Positions 1 to 5,724 of a DNA stretch of 19,727 bases are shown piece after piece (the stretch's first letter is position 1; the number at the start of each line of letters is the position of its first letter). The stretch is from JBOGVA01 sp050692195. Lineage in GTDB: Bacteria > Actinomycetota > UBA4738. The DNA is taken from positions 1-19,727 of the forward strand of contig JBOGVA010000090.1 of NCBI GenBank assembly GCA_050692195.1, read 5' to 3'. The notes under the pieces were generated by a model. It did no database searches and was not told where the DNA came from. It saw only the letters and a list, made by a program, of their open reading frames with translations. The position numbers were made by a program, and so were the translations under genes.

Positions 1-211
1 CTCCACCGCCGGGCGCGGCTACGGCGTGCTCGCGTTCCTCCGGGGCCTTCGCCTCTCGCTCGGGCTCGCCGTGGACCTTTCGGTAGGCCACCACGGCCGC
101 CCGGCGGGCTCGGCCTTCGGCCACGCGCCGGTCGGTGCCCTTGGCCAGCTCGGCCTCGAACGTCTTGTCGAAGACCTCCTGGTCCATCTGGGCTTCTTCT
201 CGGGTGGCCAT
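1..211 (-). CDS. Unidentified protein, N-terminal part, fourth gene of the cytochrome b operon (runs off window)
   Basis: An open frame starts at ATG 211-209 and has no stop before the window edge, giving 70 codons. A GGAG ribosome-binding site at 223-220, overlapping the stop of the cytochrome b gene, lies 8 bases before this ATG. Codon third positions are mostly G or C, as in neighbouring genes. The visible part begins MATREEAQMDQEVFDKTFEA and is hydrophilic, rich in Glu, Ala and Arg, with no signal peptide or membrane helix yet. I do not recognise the family. By position directly after the b6-type cytochrome b it could be the cytosolic N-terminus of the partner subunit (subunit IV-like or a cytochrome c subunit), but that is only inference from gene order. 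A competing frame from GTG 216 is closed at 19 and is a shadow. Confidence 0.6.
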   Translation of the reverse strand, partial: MATREEAQMDQEVFDKTFEAELAKGTDRRVAEGRARRAAVVAYRKVHGEPEREAKAPEEREHAVAAPGGG

Positions 212-222
212 CTCACTCGCTC

Positions 223-1002
223 CTACATCGGTCCGCTGATCCCGCCGTCCTTGCGGATCCGCCAGAAGTGGACGGACAGGAAGATCACCAGGATGAACGG
301 GAGGAACAGGACGTGGAACACGTACCACCGAAGCAACGTCTCGGGGCCGACCTCGAGGCTTCCAAGGAGCAAGAACTTCGCCTGGTGGGCCACCAGGGGC
401 GAGTATCCCGCCAGGTTCGTCCCCACGGTCACGGCCCAGATGGAGAGCTGGTCCCACGGCAGCAGGTACCCGGTGAACGACAGGCCGAGGGTGAGGAACA
501 GCAGGATCACGCCGACCACCCAGTTGAACTCTCGGGGCGGCTTGTAGGCCCCCGTATAGAAGACCCTGGCCATGTGCAGGGACACGGTGAACACCATCAG
601 GTGGGCGCCCCACCGGTGGATGTTTCGCACCAGGTCCCCGAAGAACACGCTCGTCCTGATGGCCTGCATGTCCGTGTACGCAGTGGCCGAGCCGATGTCT
701 GCCGAGGGTCGGTAGAAGAACATCAGGTAGATGCCGGTGATGGTGAGAAGGACGAACAGGAAGAACGACAGGCCGCCCAGACAGAAGGTGTAGGTCAGCT
801 TCAGCCCGTGCCGCTTGATCTTGACCGGGTGCAGGTGGTACAGGACGTTGTTCATCATGGCCAGCGCTCGGTCGCGCTGCGTGTCCTTGTAGCCCTTGCG
901 GAAGATCGATCCGGGCCGGAACATCGACTTCCACACCTCGGTCTCCCGGACCGTGTCCAGCAGCTCCATCGGGCTGGGAGGCCTTGGCAGCTTCAGCTTC
1001 AA
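223..1002 (-). CDS. qcrB: Cytochrome b6-type subunit of a menaquinol:cytochrome c reductase-like complex
   Basis: This 259-residue protein matches the four-helix N-terminal half of cytochrome b (b6 type). It would oxidise menaquinol in the cytoplasmic membrane and pass electrons across two b hemes. Heme ligands are visible as two His pairs: H129 (NIHRWGAH) with H230, and H143 (SLHMARV) with H245 (SVHFWRIRK). The loop GYLLPWDQ (178-185) and the ending RKDGGISGPM are typical of b6. Helices are near 73-95, 131-150, 163-184 and 226-246. Cys74 in TFCLGG aligns with the Cys that covalently holds heme c-i in b6f and Bacillus-type complexes. There is a longer than usual N-terminal region of about 65 residues. 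The start is TTG 1002, with AGGAGAGG at 1023-1016, a rather long 13-base spacing; ATG 969 is an alternative. It lies 18 bases after the ferredoxin gene in the same operon. The quinol-site half (subunit IV) is not in view. Confidence 0.9.
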   Translation of the reverse strand: MKLKLPRPPSPMELLDTVRETEVWKSMFRPGSIFRKGYKDTQRDRALAMMNNVLYHLHPVKIKRHGLKLTYTFCLGGLSFFLFVLLTITGIYLMFFYRPSADIGSATAYTDMQAIRTSVFFGDLVRNIHRWGAHLMVFTVSLHMARVFYTGAYKPPREFNWVVGVILLFLTLGLSFTGYLLPWDQLSIWAVTVGTNLAGYSPLVAHQAKFLLLGSLEVGPETLLRWYVFHVLFLPFILVIFLSVHFWRIRKDGGISGPM

Positions 1003-1020
1003 GGGCGCTCGGATCCTCTC

Positions 1021-1425
1021 CTACTCGACCTCGGCGTCGACCTTCTGTGACATGGGCACCGCCGCCATCGTCCGGTGGCCGCCTCCGTCCTCCGGCAGCC
1101 GCGCGTAGTAGAGGCAGTCGCTGGGGCAGCGCTCGACGCAGACCGAGCAGCGGGTGCAGGCGTTGTCGTCGACGACGAAGATGGCGAACGACTCGTTCAC
1201 CTGAGCCCCTACGGAGTCGTCCTCGGCGCGCTGGACGATGCCGGGATCCAGCATGAAGATGCAGTTCCAGGGGCACACGTCCTCGCAGGCCCGGCACAGG
1301 ATGCACGGCTCGGGATCGAGCATGAGGTGCTTCGGGGACCTCACCCCCTGCTTCAGCCATTCGGGGTCGACCGTCTCCACGGTGTAGTCCGTCTTTATGT
1401 CTACTTCCGTCTTCACGAACGGCAC
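1021..1425 (-). CDS. Ferredoxin-like protein with two [4Fe-4S] motifs, in the cytochrome b operon
   Basis: A 134-residue protein with two classical motifs: C41-C44-C47-C51-P and C90-C93-C96-C100-P. Each should hold a [4Fe-4S] cluster. There is no twin-arginine or other signal peptide and no membrane helix, so it is predicted to work on the cytoplasmic face. An N-terminal stretch of about 35 residues and a polar C-terminal tail of about 30 flank the cluster domain. The pattern resembles NuoI-type ferredoxins, but the gene sits between a small membrane protein and cytochrome b rather than in the nuo operon. Each motif is followed four residues later by one more Cys (C55 and C104). The GTG start at 1425 has a strong GAGGTGA ribosome-binding site directly upstream. 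It probably exchanges electrons with the cytochrome b complex; direction and partner are inference. It is not a Rieske protein: the CxH...CxxH pattern is absent. Confidence 0.88.
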   Translation of the reverse strand: MPFVKTEVDIKTDYTVETVDPEWLKQGVRSPKHLMLDPEPCILCRACEDVCPWNCIFMLDPGIVQRAEDDSVGAQVNESFAIFVVDDNACTRCSVCVERCPSDCLYYARLPEDGGGHRTMAAVPMSQKVDAEVE

Positions 1426-1446
1426 AGGGTCACCTCGAGTCCAGGC

Positions 1447-1821
1447 TCACCGGTATCCGCCGGTGGGCCGGCTTTCGCTCTCGCTGCGGAGCCTTCTTCT
1501 CCACTTCTGTACATAGTAGGGAATCACGATCAGCGCCCCAAAGGGGGCGCTGAACAGGATGATCGCGATCAGGTCCCGCAGCTCGAACAGGAGGAAGGTC
1601 TGGGGCGTGTCCCGCCAGCCCAGGCGCTGCTCGGCGAAGTACAGCCACCAGGAAGGGATGAGGGCGATGAAGGTGATCGCGAAGATCCACAGGAGCAGCG
1701 AAGCAATCACCGCCTTCGTCCAGGTCCATTCGAACTCCCTGAGGAACTGCTCGATCCGCCGTACCAGGGGCTGGGCCCGTTCCTGGAGACCTTTGGGAAT
1801 CAGCTTGAGAGCGAGCTTCAT
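1447..1821 (-). CDS. Small membrane protein of unknown function, first gene of the cytochrome b operon
   Basis: A 124-residue protein that I do not recognise. It has an amphipathic, basic N-terminal stretch of about 35 residues, then two likely membrane helices around 37-60 and 83-104, joined by a loop containing YFAEQRLGWRDTP, and ends with a basic tail (QKWRRRLRSESESR). By the positive-inside rule both ends would be cytoplasmic. It has no Cys and no heme-binding motif. The ATG at 1821 is preceded by GAGGA about 10 bases upstream and a strong promoter at 1853-1882, so it is the first gene of the operon. Its stop lies 21 bases before the ferredoxin start. It may anchor the ferredoxin to the membrane or be an accessory subunit of the cytochrome b complex; this is inference from position only. 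Confidence 0.75.
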   Translation of the reverse strand: MKLALKLIPKGLQERAQPLVRRIEQFLREFEWTWTKAVIASLLLWIFAITFIALIPSWWLYFAEQRLGWRDTPQTFLLFELRDLIAIILFSAPFGALIVIPYYVQKWRRRLRSESESRPTGGYR

Positions 1822-1852
1822 TCGTCCAATCCTCTAGGGAGCGACGCGATCG

Positions 1853-1882
1853 ATTATATCGACGGCTCCTCGAGGCCCTCAA
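1853..1882 (-). promoter_or_regulatory. Predicted housekeeping promoter of the cytochrome b operon
   Basis: On the minus strand, TTGAGG (1882-1877) and a consensus TATAAT (1858-1853) are separated by 18 bases. The predicted start point is near 1846, giving a leader of about 25 bases with GAGGA before the ATG at 1821. The -10 box lies inside an inverted repeat, TCGAT-TAT-ATCGA (1850-1862). The 109-base gap 1822-1930 separates this operon from the divergent ccdA gene; I see no comparably good promoter facing ccdA. Confidence 0.6.
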
Positions 1883-1930
1883 CGCCCTCCCCACTTACGG
1901 CTCTTGGACGCTGAGAAGATAAGGGGAGTG

Positions 1931-2674
1931 ATGATCGCCGACGTCGCCGGTGGGGTCCAGGAGTGGTGGGCGCCGGCGCTGGCCTTCGCCGCGGGAGTGG
2001 TCTCCTTCGCCTCCCCCTGTGTGCTTCCTCTCGTGCCCGGCTACCTGTCGCTGGTGGCGGGTGGTCAGTCTCCCGGGAACGATGAGCGCCGACCGCTCCT
2101 GCCGATCCTCCTGTTCATCCTGGGGTTCGCGGCGGTCTTCACCCTGGTCGGGGCGCTGGCGGGCAGCGCCCTGGCCAGGGTGATCCGCTCGCCGGAAGGG
2201 CAGCGCGTTGCGGGAGCGTTCGTCCTCCTGTTCGGGGTCTTCATGTTGCTGTATGCGGTTCGTGCTCGCGTGCCGTGGCTGTACCGGGAGGGTCGTCCGC
2301 TGCTCGCCCGGGTCAAGCCCGGACCGGCGGGGGCCTTCCCCCTCGGGATGGCATTCGCCGTGGGCTGGACGCCCTGCATCGGGCCGGTGCTCGCCGCCAT
2401 CTTCGGCCTGGCGCTCGCTCAGGGCAGCACGGTCCGAGCCGGGCTCCTGCTGTTCGTCTACTCCCTGGGCTTGGGGTTGCCGTTCGTGCTGATCGGGCTG
2501 GGCGTCCGCAGGCTGATGGGCGCCTTCCGCTTTTTCAGCCGCAACTACCATTGGTTCGCCGGCGCCAGCGGCGCGGCCATGGCGGCCATCGGGATCCTGC
2601 TGATCAGCGGGGCGTGGACGCGACTGGTGGCGCCCCTGTTCAGGATCATCAACCGGTTCACGCCGGCCATCTGA
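1931..2674 (+). CDS. ccdA: CcdA-type thiol:disulfide transport membrane protein (cytochrome c biogenesis)
   Basis: The 247-residue protein has about six membrane helices and the two CcdA signature motifs, each with one Cys: SFASPCVLPLVPGYLS (C30) and GWTPCIGPVL (C149). CcdA carries reducing equivalents across the membrane, keeping apocytochrome c cysteines reduced for heme attachment, and can also serve copper-site thiols. Here it heads the cytochrome oxidase cluster, which contains a cytochrome c domain in CoxB and a Cys-liganded CuA site, so the context fits. No thioredoxin-like partner (ResA/TlpA) is next to it. The ATG at 1931 follows an AAGGGGAG stretch at 1921-1928 that is unusually close; an upstream in-frame TTG at 1904 would add nine residues and has no ribosome-binding site. 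The ctaA gene begins 20 bases after its stop. Confidence 0.9.
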   Translation: MIADVAGGVQEWWAPALAFAAGVVSFASPCVLPLVPGYLSLVAGGQSPGNDERRPLLPILLFILGFAAVFTLVGALAGSALARVIRSPEGQRVAGAFVLLFGVFMLLYAVRARVPWLYREGRPLLARVKPGPAGAFPLGMAFAVGWTPCIGPVLAAIFGLALAQGSTVRAGLLLFVYSLGLGLPFVLIGLGVRRLMGAFRFFSRNYHWFAGASGAAMAAIGILLISGAWTRLVAPLFRIINRFTPAI

Positions 2675-2694
2675 GACCGGCGATACTGGTGGCG

Positions 2695-3669
2695 ATGTCC
2701 AGGGGCGGGCACCTCCTCACGCGGCAGTCCGGTTCCGCTCCTGCCTCGGCCGCCCGAACTCGCCCTCCTGCCGGGAGGCTCCAAGGGCTCGCCGTGGCGG
2801 CGACGGCCACGACCTTCGTGCTCATGGCGGTCGGAGGGCTGGTCCGGGCCACGGGATCGGGTCTGGGTTGCCCAGGCTGGCCGCGTTGCTTCGGACGGTG
2901 GATCCCGCCGCTCGAGTATCACGCCGTCATCGAGTTCACCCACCGGCTGCTGGCGACCGTCGACCTGGCGCTCATCGCCCTCCTGGCGGTGGTCGCATGG
3001 AGGCGGCGACACCTCGTCCCTCGAGTCTTCGGAGCCGCGGTCGTGGCGCTGGGCGTCGTGCTTGTCCAGGCGGGGCTGGGAGCGGTCGTCGTGGAGGGGG
3101 AGCTGGCGGCCCCACTGGTAACCGCTCATTTCGCCACGGCCATGGTCCTGGCGGCCGTGCTCGTCTACGTCACGGTGGCCTCGTATGTAGGCGAGTGGTC
3201 ACGAGGAATGGCCGGCCCTCTCTCCAGGTTCGCCGTCTTCACCGCTGCGGCGACCTTCGTCCTGATGATCGTCGGGGCGTACGTCCGGGGCGAAGGGGCC
3301 GGTGTGGCCTTTCGCGACTGGCCGCTCATGGAAGGCCGTGTCGTGCCGGCCCTTCGGTCCATGGATGCCGTTCTGCACTTCTCCCACCGGGCCGCGGCCC
3401 TGGCGGTGGGGGTCCTGGTGGTCCTCCTTGCCGTGCGTGCCCGGCGGCTGTGGGCTGCCGGCCGGCCGGTGGCCATCCTGGCCGCCGCGGCGGCCGCCCT
3501 GTTCGGCGCGCAGGTCCTGGTCGGGGCGGCGAACGTCTGGACCGGGCTGGCGCCGGCCGCGGTGGTTGCCCACGTGACGCTGTCCGCGCTGACATGGGGT
3601 GCGGTCGTGGCGACCGCGGTCGCGGCCCGCGTCGCACCGAATCGGTCGGCCGAGGAGTGGGCTCGATGA
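2695..3669 (+). CDS. ctaA: Heme A synthase (COX15/CtaA)
   Basis: CtaA oxidises the C8 methyl of heme O to the formyl group of heme A, needed by the aa3 oxidase encoded just downstream. The 324-residue protein has eight predicted helices in two four-helix halves. Visible signatures are GGLVRATGSGLGCPGWPRC (47-65) with the Cys pair C59/C65 of the first outer loop, the conserved E80 and H83 in EFTHR, H145 in TAHF, H231 in HFSHR and H293 in VAHV; these four His are the expected heme ligands. Start ATG 2695 was chosen because the hydrophobic core begins about 30 residues later and it follows the ccdA stop by 20 bases; the ribosome-binding site is weak. Its TGA overlaps the ATG of ctaB (ATGA), suggesting coupled translation. 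Confidence 0.93.
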   Translation: MSRGGHLLTRQSGSAPASAARTRPPAGRLQGLAVAATATTFVLMAVGGLVRATGSGLGCPGWPRCFGRWIPPLEYHAVIEFTHRLLATVDLALIALLAVVAWRRRHLVPRVFGAAVVALGVVLVQAGLGAVVVEGELAAPLVTAHFATAMVLAAVLVYVTVASYVGEWSRGMAGPLSRFAVFTAAATFVLMIVGAYVRGEGAGVAFRDWPLMEGRVVPALRSMDAVLHFSHRAAALAVGVLVVLLAVRARRLWAAGRPVAILAAAAAALFGAQVLVGAANVWTGLAPAAVVAHVTLSALTWGAVVATAVAARVAPNRSAEEWAR

Positions 3670-4589
3670 GCACCGCGACCGCGGCTGAGCTCGAATCCGT
3701 GCGGGCCGGACGCTTGTCCACGGCTGGCCACCTGATCCCGGCGTACTTCAGGCTGACCAAGCCGAGGATCGTCCTGCTGCTCCTGATCACCACGGTCCCG
3801 TCGATGGTCCTGGCGGAACGAGGGATCCCGTCCCTCTGGCTCATCGCGGCCACGCTGATCGGCGGGACCATGGCTGCGGGGGGAGCGAACGCCATCAACC
3901 AGTACGTCGACCGCGACATCGACGAGGTGATGTCGCGGACCCGGCGCCGCCCGATCCCGGCCGGCGTGATCGAGCCGCGCTCCGCTCTGGCCTTCGGGAT
4001 CGCATTGGGCCTCGCCGGCTTCATCTGGATGCATGTGCTGGTGAACCTGCCGGCCGCTGCCCTCTCCGGGTCGGCTCTCCTGTTCTACGTCCTGGTGTAC
4101 AGCCTCTGGCTGAAGAGATCGTCGCCGCAGAACATCGTCATCGGAGGGGCCGCCGGGGCGGCGCCCGCGCTGGTGGGGTGGGCGGCGGTGACCGGACGGG
4201 TCAGCCTGCCCGCTGTCGTGCTCTTCGCCATCGTCTTCGTCTGGACTCCTCCCCACTTCTGGGCGCTGGCCCTGCGCTATCGGCGCGACTACCAGGCGGC
4301 AGGGGTCCCGATGCTGCCGGTCGTTTCGGGGAGGGAGACGACCATAAGGCACATCGTGGCCTACTCGGTGGCCCTGGTAGCGACGAGCCTCCTCCTCCAC
4401 CCGGTGGCGCGAATGGGTCCGCTCTATCTGGTCTCCGCCCTGGTTCTCGGTGCGGTCTTCGTGGCTCGCGCCATCCGTGTGCGAGCGGGCACCGCGGCGG
4501 CGATCGGCCTGTTCCGGTACTCGATCCTGTACCTCGCCCTGCTGTTCCTCTCCGTGGCGGTCGACACGCTCCTGCGGTTCGGACTGTAG
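3666..4589 (+). CDS. ctaB: Protoheme IX farnesyltransferase (heme O synthase)
   Basis: CtaB is a UbiA-family membrane prenyltransferase that attaches farnesyl diphosphate to heme B to make heme O, the substrate of CtaA. The 307-residue sequence has the Mg-diphosphate motif N78-x3-D82-x3-D86 in NAINQYVDRDIDEVM followed by SRTRRRPIPAG, and the second conserved loop LALRYRRDYQAAGVPMLPVV (201-220). About eight or nine helices are visible, after a hydrophilic N-terminus of about 25 residues. The length is normal for the family. ATG 3666 overlaps the ctaA stop by four bases (ATGA). The order ctaA-ctaB-cox is standard for Gram-positive heme-A oxidase clusters. A gap of 105 bases follows before coxB. 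Confidence 0.95.
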   Translation: MSTATAAELESVRAGRLSTAGHLIPAYFRLTKPRIVLLLLITTVPSMVLAERGIPSLWLIAATLIGGTMAAGGANAINQYVDRDIDEVMSRTRRRPIPAGVIEPRSALAFGIALGLAGFIWMHVLVNLPAAALSGSALLFYVLVYSLWLKRSSPQNIVIGGAAGAAPALVGWAAVTGRVSLPAVVLFAIVFVWTPPHFWALALRYRRDYQAAGVPMLPVVSGRETTIRHIVAYSVALVATSLLLHPVARMGPLYLVSALVLGAVFVARAIRVRAGTAAAIGLFRYSILYLALLFLSVAVDTLLRFGL

Positions 4590-4694
4590 CTGCGTCCGGT
4601 GCACCCACAGCGGAAACCGGGGGCCAGGCTCGTGATGGTATGTTTGGATTCGCCCGAGTCAGGAGTTGCTCAGCAAGGATTCCATGAGGAAGGC

Positions 4695-5705
4695 ATGACC
4701 GATCGAGGCAGGCTGCGGCTGGCCCTAGGAGTGATCCTGGCCATGCCGATGCTGTTGCTGGCGGCCTGCGGAGAGAACCTCCCTCAGGACTCCCTCAGGC
4801 CCGCCGGGCCCGCCGCCCGGACGATCGACAACCTGTTCAGGCCCGTGTTCTGGATCGCCGTCGGCGTCTTCGTCCTGGTGGAAGGCCTGCTGGTCTTCGC
4901 GCTCATCCGCTTCCGGCACAGAGCGGGACGAGGCGTCCCGGCCCAGGTTCACGGCAACAAGCGCCTGGAGATCGCCTGGACGATCATCCCGGCGGTGCTG
5001 CTCGCCGGGGTCGCCGTCCCGACCATCGGGACGATCTTCGCCCTGTCCGGCCGGCCGTCCGGGAACGTCCTCGACGTCACGGTGACCGGGCATCAGTTCT
5101 GGTGGGAGATCGAGTACCCCGGCATGAACGTGATCACCGCGAACGAGGTTCACATCCCGGTGGACCGTCCCGTCTATATCACCCTCAAGTCCGAGGATGT
5201 GATCCACAGCTTCTGGGTGCCCCGCCTGGCGGGAAAGCAGGACCTCCAGCCCGGACGGACGAACTACCTGAGGGTCGAGGCGGACAAGCCGGGCGTATAT
5301 CTGGGCCAGTGCGCGGAGTTCTGCGGCGCCTCCCACGCGAATATGCGGTTCCGGGTCATCGCCCAGTCGGAGGCGGACTTCGACGTATGGGTCCAGGGGC
5401 AGCTCCAGCCCGCCGCGGCCGACCCGCCCGCGGACGTGCTCGGCATCATGCAGACATCCGGTTGTGCCGCCTGCCACACGGTGAACGGCCTGGAGGGTTT
5501 CGGGGGAAAGGTCGGCCCCGACCTCACCCACTTTGGAGGGCGAACCACCCTCGCCGGCGCGATCCTGGAGAACAACGAGGAGAACCTCAGGACGTGGCTG
5601 CGGGATCCGGAGGCCGCGAAGCCCGGCAACGACATGCGGCTCCCGCGACGGCTGACCGAAGACGAGATCGATGCGTTGATAGCGTATCTGGAGCAATTGG
5701 AATGA
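4695..5705 (+). CDS. coxB: Cytochrome c oxidase subunit II with fused cytochrome c (caa3 type), lipoprotein
   Basis: Subunit II takes electrons into the oxidase through CuA. The 336-residue protein starts with a lipoprotein signal peptide (lipobox LLAAC, modified Cys25), then two membrane helices near 49-73 and 93-116, and a periplasm-facing CuA cupredoxin domain with ligands H171, C206, E208, C210, H214 and M217 (GQCAEFCGASHANM). A cytochrome c domain follows: CAACH at 257-261 and the likely axial Met at 314 (NDMRLP). This fusion defines a caa3-type enzyme, so a bound cytochrome c feeds CuA directly. ATG 4695 is preceded by GAGGAAGG at 4686-4693 and puts the signal peptide at the N-terminus; an upstream in-frame ATG at 4599 would bury it. 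The 105 bases before it hold no convincing promoter. coxA follows after 19 bases. Confidence 0.95.
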   Translation: MTDRGRLRLALGVILAMPMLLLAACGENLPQDSLRPAGPAARTIDNLFRPVFWIAVGVFVLVEGLLVFALIRFRHRAGRGVPAQVHGNKRLEIAWTIIPAVLLAGVAVPTIGTIFALSGRPSGNVLDVTVTGHQFWWEIEYPGMNVITANEVHIPVDRPVYITLKSEDVIHSFWVPRLAGKQDLQPGRTNYLRVEADKPGVYLGQCAEFCGASHANMRFRVIAQSEADFDVWVQGQLQPAAADPPADVLGIMQTSGCAACHTVNGLEGFGGKVGPDLTHFGGRTTLAGAILENNEENLRTWLRDPEAAKPGNDMRLPRRLTEDEIDALIAYLEQLE

Positions 5706-5724
5706 CCCGTTCAACGGAGCCTGC

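Noticed and set aside
19..216. Minus-strand frame of 65 residues starting at GTG 216
   Set aside because: It is Arg/Pro/Ser-rich with poor codon use; the frame starting at ATG 211 has a proper ribosome-binding site and GC-rich third positions and stays open to the window edge.
268..1050. Long plus-strand frame antisense to cytochrome b
   Set aside because: His/Gln/Arg-rich translation with no motif; a typical mirror frame of a GC-rich gene. The minus-strand frame encodes a clear cytochrome b.
1021..1425. Ferredoxin gene considered as a displaced nuoI
   Set aside because: The gene lies in the cytochrome b operon on the other strand, and nuoI is expected in its usual place beyond nuoG and nuoH, past the window end.
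4639..4644. TATGTT as a possible -10 box before coxB
   Set aside because: No acceptable -35 sequence at the right distance; transcription from upstream genes through the 105-base gap is equally likely.
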